Assembly: GCA_937924465.1 (NCBI GenBank)
Contig: CALDSP010000091.1
Location: 1-11,035 of the forward strand
Direction of reading: 5' to 3'
From: an uncultured Leptospiraceae bacterium
GTDB taxonomy: Bacteria; Spirochaetota; Leptospiria; Leptospirales; Leptospiraceae
DNA: 11,035 bases
In this document: positions 1 through 7,012 of the stretch, one piece after another
How positions within the stretch are numbered: the stretch's first letter is position 1
How the letters are laid out: each line of letters begins with the position of its first letter
Program-made: the position numbers and the translations under genes
Notes under the pieces: generated by a model
What the model saw: only the letters and a program-made list of their open reading frames with translations
Databases searched by the model: none
What the model was told of the DNA's origin: nothing

Positions 1-1
1 T

Positions 2-1198
2 TATTATATAAAAAAATTAGAACTTCATAATTTTCGTTGTTGCACTTTAAATTCATTTACTCAAGCAAACCCAAAACGCCCCGATTTACTAGCAAACACT
101 CTTCATGATTTAGAAAATTTACTTCAATTTGTTGGAACAAAAAATTTTGCTTTGTTTTACTCTCACGCTAAGGAATATGAAATTCTAGAGTACATTATTT
201 CTGCTCTTTTGCTATTAGATCCTCTAAATAACTTAGAAGAAATTTTAGAATTTTTTTTGGGAGAGGAACATTTACCATATGAAAACTTAGAAAGACTGAA
301 ATTCTTTCATATTTCTCTAAAAACGTCTTACTCTCCTGTACTGAAAAAATTTCTTTTAATAAGTGAAATTGAGTCTCCTGCAAAAGAAGAAGTTGTACAA
401 CCCTTACATTTAAAAGCAGGGGAGTTTGAGCTAAATTTAAGTTCTTTAAATGGAAATAGTTCCGTAGAGTTTCAACAAGAAGAAGTAATTCAAAAATTAA
501 ACTTAAATTCTTTAACAAATAATGAGGATACTTTTGAAAATCCATTAGAACTTTTAGAAGATATTTTGGACTTTGCTGAAAATTTTGAAGAAGAGCTAGA
601 TGAATGGGAAGAAGCTTTTCCCAATACAGGAAAAAAAATTGAAAGCAATCAAACAGAATTAGATGAATTACAAATACAAAAGCCAAATAAAATTTTTAAC
701 TCTGAAAAACAACTAGAGGAGGATTATACTTTTTCATCTCTTATTGATTTAGATGCAATTACAGAAAGTTATTTACTAGATGAAACTGAGGAAGAAAAAA
801 AAACTAATACTAGTTCCGACTTAAAAACTGATTCTAATGCGTCTCAATTGAAAACAGAAGAAAAGCAAGAGACCTATGAAGATTTATCAAATGACAATTC
901 CGCCTTTGAAATTAAACTAGATTTTACATCGGAAGAAATGCAAACCATCCAACTAGAAATTGAAATAGATTCAGATCCTTCTCTTACTGCCCTTGATAGA
1001 CAAATTAAAGATGCATTGACTAAGGAGATTTTATTAGAAGAGGAAGATCCTAGACAGAAAAAAGAATCTCAAAAGAAAGAATCCAAACCTAAAACTATTA
1101 TTATTACTCCTGAAAAGAAAGAGGAAAAACTTTCTCCTCTTAGTAAGGAAAAGCTTGAATCTTTAAAAGAAGAATTTAATTCTATTCAGTTGGATTGA
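2..1198 (+). CDS. Acidic protein of unknown function, 5'-partial (runs off left edge)
   Basis: I do not recognise this protein. The reading frame is open from base 2 to the TGA at 1196-1198, about 398 residues. There is no in-frame ATG until near residue 310, and the only earlier start-like codon is TTG at 152. That TTG has no ribosome binding site at a useful distance (only a GGA about 15 bases upstream), and the codons before it read as ordinary protein, so the true start very probably lies outside the window. The visible N-terminal third is rich in Leu/Ile/Phe and looks helical (around residues 36-120). The remainder is very acidic and low in complexity, with many Glu, Asp, Asn and Ser runs, and it ends in a Lys/Glu-rich tail, so it is probably largely disordered. 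No membrane segment or catalytic motif is visible. It converges on the DUF1564 gene with a 37-base gap. I am sure it is coding but not of its function. Confidence 0.75.
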   Translation, partial: YYIKKLELHNFRCCTLNSFTQANPKRPDLLANTLHDLENLLQFVGTKNFALFYSHAKEYEILEYIISALLLLDPLNNLEEILEFFLGEEHLPYENLERLKFFHISLKTSYSPVLKKFLLISEIESPAKEEVVQPLHLKAGEFELNLSSLNGNSSVEFQQEEVIQKLNLNSLTNNEDTFENPLELLEDILDFAENFEEELDEWEEAFPNTGKKIESNQTELDELQIQKPNKIFNSEKQLEEDYTFSSLIDLDAITESYLLDETEEEKKTNTSSDLKTDSNASQLKTEEKQETYEDLSNDNSAFEIKLDFTSEEMQTIQLEIEIDSDPSLTALDRQIKDALTKEILLEEEDPRQKKESQKKESKPKTIIITPEKKEEKLSPLSKEKLESLKEEFNSIQLD

Positions 1199-1235
1199 GT
1201 TTTTTGATTTTTGTTTTGAATTCAATGTATTTTTT

Positions 1236-1754
1236 TTATTTCGGCTTATCGTAAAATGTGATTGCCCGTTCCAAAATACTTCTTCCTTTTCGTAAAGCTA
1301 TTTGTAGCTGTGGTACCCTTGCATAGTAGACTGTAGTAACAACAACACTGAAAAGTTTAAAGAGCTTTTCATTTACAAAAGGTTCATATTTTTTTTCGAT
1401 TTCTAAAAGTATTACAAACATAAACGTTGCCGAAATTCCTAAAGCATTTCCCCACATTTTAAGTTCCAACCAATCCCTATTTTCTGGACGAAATTTGCAC
1501 GTAACGTAAGTTTGCCCTCTTTCTTGATACTTAGTTTTAGGACTATCAGAAGGTAGGAAGTAGTCGGAATAAAAAAGGAATCGATAACGTTTCAGTAGAA
1601 TATGCAAATATTTCTCAACTCCTTTATGTTTTCGAATTCCCTTTTGCATGATAGAATTTAACCTAAAAGGGATTCGCAGTGTAGAAACTGTTTTTCTTTT
1701 GGAATTAATTTTCAGAGTTTGCTTTTGTTCGTTTAGAATGAATTCATACTTCAT
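1236..1754 (-). CDS. DUF1564 family protein with ribbon-helix-helix-like halves
   Basis: This 172-residue basic protein resembles the DUF1564 family, lineage-specific proteins of unknown function known mainly from Leptospira, where several copies per genome are common. The family signature is visible: a Leu/Lys/Arg-rich helix (residues 47-60), a P-K-T-K-Y-Q-x-x-G-Q stretch (72-81), a strand YVTCKF (83-88), then helix-turn-helix-like sequence around WLELKMWGNALGIS (95-108) and a hydrophobic helix to about 120. My inference is that strand 83-88 plus the two following helices looks like a ribbon-helix-helix DNA-binding fold, and residues 22-57 look like a weaker second copy. That would suit a small DNA-binding regulator, but no function is established. 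The ATG at 1752-1754 has no clear Shine-Dalgarno. The gene is divergent from gcvP, and a 14-bp palindrome lies 21 bases before its start. The VVVTT codons (residues 137-141) form one arm of a 15-bp inverted repeat. Confidence 0.8.
   Translation of the reverse strand: MKYEFILNEQKQTLKINSKRKTVSTLRIPFRLNSIMQKGIRKHKGVEKYLHILLKRYRFLFYSDYFLPSDSPKTKYQERGQTYVTCKFRPENRDWLELKMWGNALGISATFMFVILLEIEKKYEPFVNEKLFKLFSVVVTTVYYARVPQLQIALRKGRSILERAITFYDKPK
1332..1346 (+). repeat. 15-bp inverted repeat, arm A (inside DUF1564 gene)
   Basis: TGTAGTAACAACAAC here is the exact reverse complement of bases 1845-1859. In the DUF1564 reading direction it encodes the VVVTT segment. The two arms are 498 bases apart and enclose the 5' part of the DUF1564 gene and most of the divergent promoter region. 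Confidence 0.7.
1499..1507 (-). repeat. ACGTTACGT word, copy 1
   Basis: ACGTAACGT on the plus strand (ACGTTACGT on minus), inside the DUF1564 gene, where it encodes Y-V-T-C. It is one of four exact copies of this 9-mer in the window. Confidence 0.6.
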
Positions 1755-1774
1755 GTAAAAGAAGAGTTACGAAA

Positions 1775-1788
1775 ACTTTTTAAAAAGT
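1775..1788. promoter_or_regulatory. 14-bp perfect palindrome between divergent genes
   Basis: ACTTTTTAAAAAGT is a perfect 14-bp palindrome, 21 bases upstream of the DUF1564 start and 168 bases upstream of gcvP. It could be an operator, possibly for the DUF1564 protein itself, if that protein is a ribbon-helix-helix regulator as its sequence hints. It is mostly A and T, so chance cannot be excluded. The rest of the 202-base spacer (1755-1956) shows no convincing -35/-10 pair for either gene and no recognisable glycine riboswitch ahead of gcvP. Confidence 0.35.
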
Positions 1789-1844
1789 GCACAAATACGA
1801 ACACGGAAAGATTTTTTATAAAATGAAGAAAATTTTTTAGAAAG

Positions 1845-1859
1845 GTTGTTGTTACTACA
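1845..1859 (+). repeat. 15-bp inverted repeat, arm B (gcvP upstream region)
   Basis: GTTGTTGTTACTACA here is the exact reverse complement of bases 1332-1346. It sits about 100 bases upstream of the gcvP start. Read in the same frame as in DUF1564 it gives VVVTT followed by NFFEDQRDD and a stop at 1908-1910, with an upstream stop at 1824-1826. That is a short open stretch which might be a fragment of a decayed second DUF1564 copy. Confidence 0.55.
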
Positions 1860-1956
1860 AATTTTTTTGAGGATCAAAGGGATGATTATTTTTCTTTAAA
1901 AAAAACTTAACATTCAAAAATTGGAAAGTAAGTTTTCATAAGGATGTGTTATTAAA

Positions 1957-4833
1957 ATGTCACAAGTTCTTTCAAAAAATTTAAGTTCGCAGTTTGGTTC
2001 CTTCGTCTTTCGTCATCTTGGTTCTAATTTAGAACAAATTCAGCAAATCCTACAAACTCTACAAGTAAATTCTCTGGAAGATTTTACAAACCTTGTTGTT
2101 CCCAAGCAAATACAAACACAAACTTCTTTAAACTTACCAGAACCAATTAGTGAAGCTGAAGTTCTCGAAGAAGTTCAAAAAATTTTTTCTAAAAATAAGG
2201 TTTTTAAATCTTATATTGGTATGGGATTTCAAAGCAGCATTTTACCAAATGTAATTTTACGTAACGTTTTAGAAAATCCTGGTTGGTATACAGCATATAC
2301 TCCTTATCAGCCAGAAATTGCTCAGGGAAGACTAGAGGCTTTACTGAATTTTCAAACTATGGTTATTGACCTAACAGGAATGCAAATTTCGAATGCCTCT
2401 CTTTTGGATGAATCTACCAGTGCAGCAGAGGCCATGAATATGCTTTTTCACTTACGAGGAGAGAATGATAAAAAAATATTTATTTCCCATCAACTTCATC
2501 CTCAAAATATTGATGTTTTAGAAACAAGAGCCAATCCTCTTGGGATTGAAATTGTAATTGGAGATCTTGCAGAGTTTATTCCATCTAAAGAATATTTTGC
2601 AGCTGTAGTACAATATCCCGACACAGAAGGGAATGTTTTAAACTATTCAGAATTTACTCAAAGCTGCCAAGCACATAACGTTAAAACAATTTTTATTGCA
2701 GATCTTTTAGCTTTAACAATTCTTACACCACCTGGAGAGTGGGGGGCAGATGTTGTAGTAGGAAGTACTCAAAGGTTTGGTTTGCCTTTAGGTTATGGTG
2801 GACCTCATGCGGGATATTTTGCCACAAAAGAAGAATTTAAAAGAAATATGCCAGGTCGTTTAGTCGGTGTTTCTAAGGATAAGTTTGGGAAAAATGCTCT
2901 CCGTCTTGCTTTACAAACGCGCGAACAACACATTCGACGAGATAAAGCCACTAGTAACATTTGCACTTCACAGGTTTTGCTTGCAGTTTTATCTTCTATG
3001 TATGCTGTATATCACGGACCAAATGGATTAAAAAACATTGCACTTAAAATCCATAGTTTAACTAATCTTTTAGTTGAGGGTTTAAAAAAATACGGACATA
3101 AGATCTTGACAGAAAATTATTTTGATACTATAAAATTTCAACCAAATGGAATTTCTGCTTTTCAAATTCGAGCACAAGCAGAGGCAAATCAAATCAATTT
3201 TCGTTATTATGAGGATGGTTGTATTGGAATTGCTTTAGATGAAACTACGACAAAACAAGATATAATCAAAATTTTGAACACTATAAACCAAAAGAATGGA
3301 AATCTAAATTTAGAGAATCTGACGCATAACGAAATTTCCTTACATGAAAAATATTTACGACAATCTAAATTTTTGACTCATCCGATTTTTAATACTTATC
3401 ATACAGAAACAGAACTTCTTCGATACATTCACAAGTTAGAGACTAAAGACATAGCTTTAAACACTTCTATGATTCCCTTAGGTTCTTGCACCATGAAACT
3501 CAATGCCACAGTAGAAATGCTCCCTATAACTTGGAAAGAAGTTTCTGCAATTCATCCCTTCGCTCCAAAAGAACAGGCTCTGGGTTATTTAGAACTCATT
3601 CAAAAATTGCAAACTTATCTTTCAGAAATTACGGGTTTTCCTTATATTAGCTTGCAGCCAAATTCAGGTGCGCAAGGAGAGTTTTCTGGGCTTATGGCAA
3701 TTCGAGCTTATCATGCAAGTAGGGGAGAGTCCAACCGAAATATTTGTTTAATTCCTATTTCTGCCCATGGTACAAACCCTGCTAGTGCTGTAATGGCTGG
3801 TTATAAGGTAGTAGTCATAAACTGCGATTCTATGGGAAATATAGATGTGGAAGATCTAAAACAAAAAGCCATTCAATATAAAAATGAGTTAGGCGCACTG
3901 ATGGTCACATATCCTTCTACCCATGGAGTTTTTGAAGAGGCTATTAAAGAAATTTGTAATATTGTCCATGAAAATGGAGGTTTGGTGTACATGGATGGAG
4001 CCAACCTAAATGCTCAAGTGGGTCTTTGTAAGCCTGCCGAAATTGGGGCAGATGTATGCCACTTGAATTTACATAAAACCTTTTGTATTCCTCATGGAGG
4101 AGGGGGTCCGGGTGTTGGCCCTATTGGAGTAAGTGAAAAATTAAAAAACTTTTTGCCTGGACATTCAGTGGTAGAAAATGGAACAAACAACAAAAAAATG
4201 GCTGTGGCTTCAACTCCTTTTGGAAGTGCTAGTATATTAGTTATTTCTTATATTTATATAAGACTCATGGGAGCAGAAGGACTTAAACTTGCTACGCAAG
4301 TTGCAATCTTAAATGCAAATTATATAGCAAAACGTTTAGGTAAATATTTCCCTGTGGTCTATAGAGGGAATAGCGGTTATGTTGCTCACGAATGTATATT
4401 GGACTTTCGAAAGTTTAAAAACTCATGTGGGATAGATGTAGAAGATGTTGCAAAACGACTTATGGATTATGGGTTTCATGCTCCTACTATGTCTTGGCCT
4501 GTAGCTGGAACTATGATGGTAGAGCCTACAGAGAGTGAATCTAAGATGGAATTAGATCGTTTTTGTGATGCTTTAATTCAAATTTATCATGAGATTCAAG
4601 AATTAGAAAATGGAAATTTAGACAAACAAAACAATCTTCTTAAAAATGCTCCTCATACTGCGGACGTTGTGTGCTCAGATAACTGGACTTATCCTTATGC
4701 TCGTGAAAAGGCAGCATATCCACTTTCTTATTTAAAGGAATTTAAATATTGGCCTCCTGTATCTAGAATTGATAATGTTTACGGAGATAGAAATTTAGTT
4801 TGTACTTGTTTGCCTATTGAAGAGTATATATGA
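1957..4833 (+). CDS. gcvP: Glycine dehydrogenase (decarboxylating), P-protein of the glycine cleavage system
   Basis: This PLP enzyme decarboxylates glycine and passes the aminomethyl group to the lipoyl arm of H-protein (GcvH) in the cytoplasm. At 958 residues it is the full-length, single-chain form with both halves fused. Family landmarks appear in order: RHLG near residue 19, GSTQRFG (269-275) with GYGGPH after it, TREQHIRRDKATSNIC, MIPLGSCTMKLN (505-516), PNSGAQGEFSGL, SAHGTNPASA, and the PLP-binding motif NLHKTF, with the Schiff-base lysine at K707 followed by the glycine-rich IPHGGGGPG. The C-terminus is intact (YPYAREKAAYP, YWPPVSRIDNVYGDRN). The ATG at 1957 is preceded by AAGGA at 1940-1944, a rather long 12-base spacing. 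No gcvT or gcvH is adjacent; a divergent DUF1564 gene lies upstream. Its stop overlaps the next start (ATGA), so it probably leads the four-gene transcript. Confidence 0.97.
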   Translation: MSQVLSKNLSSQFGSFVFRHLGSNLEQIQQILQTLQVNSLEDFTNLVVPKQIQTQTSLNLPEPISEAEVLEEVQKIFSKNKVFKSYIGMGFQSSILPNVILRNVLENPGWYTAYTPYQPEIAQGRLEALLNFQTMVIDLTGMQISNASLLDESTSAAEAMNMLFHLRGENDKKIFISHQLHPQNIDVLETRANPLGIEIVIGDLAEFIPSKEYFAAVVQYPDTEGNVLNYSEFTQSCQAHNVKTIFIADLLALTILTPPGEWGADVVVGSTQRFGLPLGYGGPHAGYFATKEEFKRNMPGRLVGVSKDKFGKNALRLALQTREQHIRRDKATSNICTSQVLLAVLSSMYAVYHGPNGLKNIALKIHSLTNLLVEGLKKYGHKILTENYFDTIKFQPNGISAFQIRAQAEANQINFRYYEDGCIGIALDETTTKQDIIKILNTINQKNGNLNLENLTHNEISLHEKYLRQSKFLTHPIFNTYHTETELLRYIHKLETKDIALNTSMIPLGSCTMKLNATVEMLPITWKEVSAIHPFAPKEQALGYLELIQKLQTYLSEITGFPYISLQPNSGAQGEFSGLMAIRAYHASRGESNRNICLIPISAHGTNPASAVMAGYKVVVINCDSMGNIDVEDLKQKAIQYKNELGALMVTYPSTHGVFEEAIKEICNIVHENGGLVYMDGANLNAQVGLCKPAEIGADVCHLNLHKTFCIPHGGGGPGVGPIGVSEKLKNFLPGHSVVENGTNNKKMAVASTPFGSASILVISYIYIRLMGAEGLKLATQVAILNANYIAKRLGKYFPVVYRGNSGYVAHECILDFRKFKNSCGIDVEDVAKRLMDYGFHAPTMSWPVAGTMMVEPTESESKMELDRFCDALIQIYHEIQELENGNLDKQNNLLKNAPHTADVVCSDNWTYPYAREKAAYPLSYLKEFKYWPPVSRIDNVYGDRNLVCTCLPIEEYI
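2259..2267 (-). repeat. ACGTTACGT word, copy 2
   Basis: ACGTAACGT on the plus strand inside gcvP, encoding L-R-N-V. The reading frame and peptide differ from the other copies, so shared protein sequence does not explain the recurrence. Confidence 0.6.
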
Positions 4834-6071
4834 AGGCTATAGCAGGAAGAATTGTAACTCATGAAGGAGAGTTTTTTGGAACAATTTTTTTTAATGAAGA
4901 AACAGGACTTATTTCTGAAGTTTCTAATGTTGTTTATGAGAATGCTCAAAATTTTTCTAATGATTGTGTAATATTTCCGGGTTTTGGAGACATTCACGTA
5001 CACGCAAGAGAAGATGTCTCTGGAAACCATACTTATAAAGAAGATTTTTTGAGTGTAAGCAAAGCGGCTTTAAACGGGGGTGTGGTGCAAATTGCAGATA
5101 TGCCGAACAATCCAATCCCTCCAATAGATGATAAATCTTATTTAGAAAAAGAAAATCTAACTTCTAAAAGTTTGATTCACGTAACGTTATATGCAGGAGT
5201 AGGTCCAAGTACTTATCCTCTTAAAAGAAACGTACCTTATAAAGTTTTTATGGGACCTTCTATTGGAGAGTTGTATTTTAAAAATAATCAAGAATTAGAA
5301 ACTGTCATCCAACGTTATAAAAATCAAAATGTAAGTTTTCACTGTGAAGACCCAGAAGTTTTAGAAAATTCTAAAAACAAGCCCACTCATGAAGAACGCC
5401 GCCCCGTAGAGGCTGAACTTTTAGCTACTGATTTTGCTTTGTATTTAATAGAGAAATATAATCTTAAAGGAAAACTTTGTCATTATTCGAGTGGGTATGG
5501 TTTAGAGAAAATAAAACAAGCTAAAAAAAAGGGAATTAACGTTACGTGCGAGGTTACACCTACTCATTTATTTTTTGATAAGACCATGCTTACAGATAAA
5601 AATCGAAAATGGTTTCAAATGAATCCACCTCTTCGTACTCCAGAAGATAGAAAAATTCTTTTGCAAGCTCTAAAAGATGGACACATTGATTATTTAGCTA
5701 CAGATCACGCTCCCCATTCAATTGAAGAAAAACTCCAAGGGATTAGTGGCATAAGTCAACTAGATACTTATGGGCTTTTTGTAACCCATTTAATACTAAA
5801 TGAAAAAGTTTCTATGCAAAGAATAGCTCAAGTATCTTCTAAAAATCCCGCTGACTTTGTAAAGCCCTATCTTCCATCAAAATTTGGAAAAGGCTTTGGA
5901 TACATTCAAGCAGGGTTTGCCGCGTGTTTTACAATTTTAAACTTGAAAAAAAATACGATCTTCTCCAAATCTATGATTCGGAGTAAAAGTGGATGGTCTC
6001 CCTTTGAAAATTTTAATTTTCCCGGTAGCATTGAAGCAGTATACTACATGGGGATAAGGATAAATTTATGA
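4830..6071 (+). CDS. pyrC: Dihydroorotase (amidohydrolase superfamily)
   Basis: It probably interconverts carbamoyl-aspartate and dihydroorotate, the third step of UMP synthesis, in the cytoplasm. The 413-residue chain carries the full metal and substrate set. DIHVHARED (54-62) has metal ligands H56 and H58 and the substrate-contacting R60. DMPNNP (90-95) supplies the substrate Asn. YKVFMGPS has K138 where the bridging carboxylated lysine sits in CAD-type enzymes. H171 (SFHCED) and H218 (CHYSS) are further ligands, followed by EVTPTH (241-246), MNPPLR (264-269) and TDHAPH (291-296) with catalytic D292. The end, with SKSGWSPFE near 385-393, matches the dihydroorotase C-terminus. Allantoinase or hydantoinase is less likely given NPPLR and the Arg after HxH. 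The ATG lies inside the gcvP stop (ATGA), with GAAGAG just upstream, suggesting translational coupling. No other pyr gene is nearby. Confidence 0.9.
   Translation: MKAIAGRIVTHEGEFFGTIFFNEETGLISEVSNVVYENAQNFSNDCVIFPGFGDIHVHAREDVSGNHTYKEDFLSVSKAALNGGVVQIADMPNNPIPPIDDKSYLEKENLTSKSLIHVTLYAGVGPSTYPLKRNVPYKVFMGPSIGELYFKNNQELETVIQRYKNQNVSFHCEDPEVLENSKNKPTHEERRPVEAELLATDFALYLIEKYNLKGKLCHYSSGYGLEKIKQAKKKGINVTCEVTPTHLFFDKTMLTDKNRKWFQMNPPLRTPEDRKILLQALKDGHIDYLATDHAPHSIEEKLQGISGISQLDTYGLFVTHLILNEKVSMQRIAQVSSKNPADFVKPYLPSKFGKGFGYIQAGFAACFTILNLKKNTIFSKSMIRSKSGWSPFENFNFPGSIEAVYYMGIRINL
5179..5187 (-). repeat. ACGTTACGT word, copy 3
   Basis: ACGTAACGT on the plus strand inside the dihydroorotase gene, encoding H-V-T-L. 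Its extended minus-strand form AACGTTACGTG matches copy 4. Confidence 0.6.
5539..5547 (+). repeat. ACGTTACGT word, copy 4
   Basis: ACGTTACGT on the plus strand inside the dihydroorotase gene, encoding N-V-T-C. With copy 1 read on the minus strand it shares the longer 11-mer ACGTTACGTGC. Confidence 0.6.
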
Positions 6072-7009
6072 ATAAACGTTTAACTATTGCAACTAGTGTA
6101 GTTTTTACTCTCTTCCTTTTGGTTTGGTTGTTTATTGCTCATTATTTTTCTGGAATGATTCTCTTCCCTTTTTGGTATCATCCTGGACTTACAAACCAAT
6201 GCAATCAACTGATTTTAGATTCTTCTCCTGAATTGTGCATTGAAAACCCCGAGTCTGCTATTCGAGAGAAGTTTGAAAGTTTGGAGTTAAATAGTGCTTA
6301 TGGAAAGGTTTCCATTTGGTTTTTTCCAAATGAAAAAAATCTTACTAGCTCTGCTGTAATGTTTGTACATGGGGCGGGGAGTGACAGAAGGGAGGGATAT
6401 AAATTGGTCCCATTCTTATTAAAGGCTGGATATGCTATGTATTTGTTTGATACTATAAATCATGGCAAAAGTGCTAATAATGGGAAAGGTGTGAGTTATG
6501 GTTACAGAGAAAGTGAATCTGTTCGGGTGGTTTTTGAAGAGGCACAAAGTAAATTTAAGAATGTTTTTATTATTACAAACTCAGCAGGTGGAATCGCTCT
6601 TGCTTTAGCAAAACAGTATTGGGAAAACAAAGCCAAAGCCTTAGTGATAGAAAATCCTCCTTATTCTTTGGAAAGACTTATTTTTGAAAATCCCACGGCA
6701 CAAATGTTTCCAAATTGGTATATCTACTTTGTATTATGGTATACTTCCTTACGTGGAGACTTTGATGTTTTTAAAGTTCAGGCAGGAGAGATAGCCAAAG
6801 AGTTTCCTAATATTCCAATTTTTGTATGTCATGGCACAATAGATAGTACGGTTCCTTTTCAACATGGAGTGGACTTCTATGAAAACTTGAAATCAAAAAA
6901 TAAAATTTTTTTTGAAGCAAAAGATACAGAGCACGGAAGGGTTTGGAACAAATATCCTAAAGAATATGAGAAGTTTACACTTGAGGTATTTGAGAAGGGA
7001 TTAAAATAA
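6068..7009 (+). CDS. Membrane-anchored alpha/beta hydrolase
   Basis: This is a 313-residue serine hydrolase of the alpha/beta fold; the substrate cannot be read from sequence. Residues 6-28 form one hydrophobic N-terminal segment, either a membrane anchor or an uncleaved signal, so the catalytic domain probably faces the periplasm. The oxyanion-loop motif HGAG is at 101-104. The likely triad is S172 in TNSAGG, D259 in HGTIDSTVP and H289 in EHGR. The nucleophile elbow reads N-S-A-G-G, so the usual first Gly of G-x-S-x-G is not in its normal place. FDTINHGKS (127-135) matches the strand and loop after the oxyanion region in esterase/lysophospholipase-like members. The start overlaps the dihydroorotase stop (ATGA) and has AAGGA at 6056-6060 with 7-base spacing, so it is probably translated from the same transcript. 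Esterase, lipase or peptidase activity are all possible. Confidence 0.85.
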   Translation: MNKRLTIATSVVFTLFLLVWLFIAHYFSGMILFPFWYHPGLTNQCNQLILDSSPELCIENPESAIREKFESLELNSAYGKVSIWFFPNEKNLTSSAVMFVHGAGSDRREGYKLVPFLLKAGYAMYLFDTINHGKSANNGKGVSYGYRESESVRVVFEEAQSKFKNVFIITNSAGGIALALAKQYWENKAKALVIENPPYSLERLIFENPTAQMFPNWYIYFVLWYTSLRGDFDVFKVQAGEIAKEFPNIPIFVCHGTIDSTVPFQHGVDFYENLKSKNKIFFEAKDTEHGRVWNKYPKEYEKFTLEVFEKGLK

Positions 7010-7012
7010 ATC

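Noticed and set aside
195..686. Long minus-strand open frame opposite the left-edge gene
   Set aside because: It lies wholly antisense to an acidic, AT-rich gene. Its Leu/Phe-rich translation is what the complement of Glu/Lys/Asn codons produces, and it shows no start signal or domain.
1194..1237. Possible terminator after the left-edge gene (ATTGAG/TTCAAT stem, then a T run)
   Set aside because: The stem is six pairs including a G-T, with a 21-base loop, and contains only weak pairs. The T run alone is common in this DNA.
1860..1956. Glycine riboswitch or leader attenuator ahead of gcvP
   Set aside because: The leader is short and AT-rich, and I cannot find the conserved paired elements of a glycine aptamer.
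4779..5030. Minus-strand open frame across the gcvP/dihydroorotase junction
   Set aside because: It is antisense to two well-conserved genes with ATGA coupling; its Ser/Asn/Lys/Ile-rich translation has no recognisable feature.
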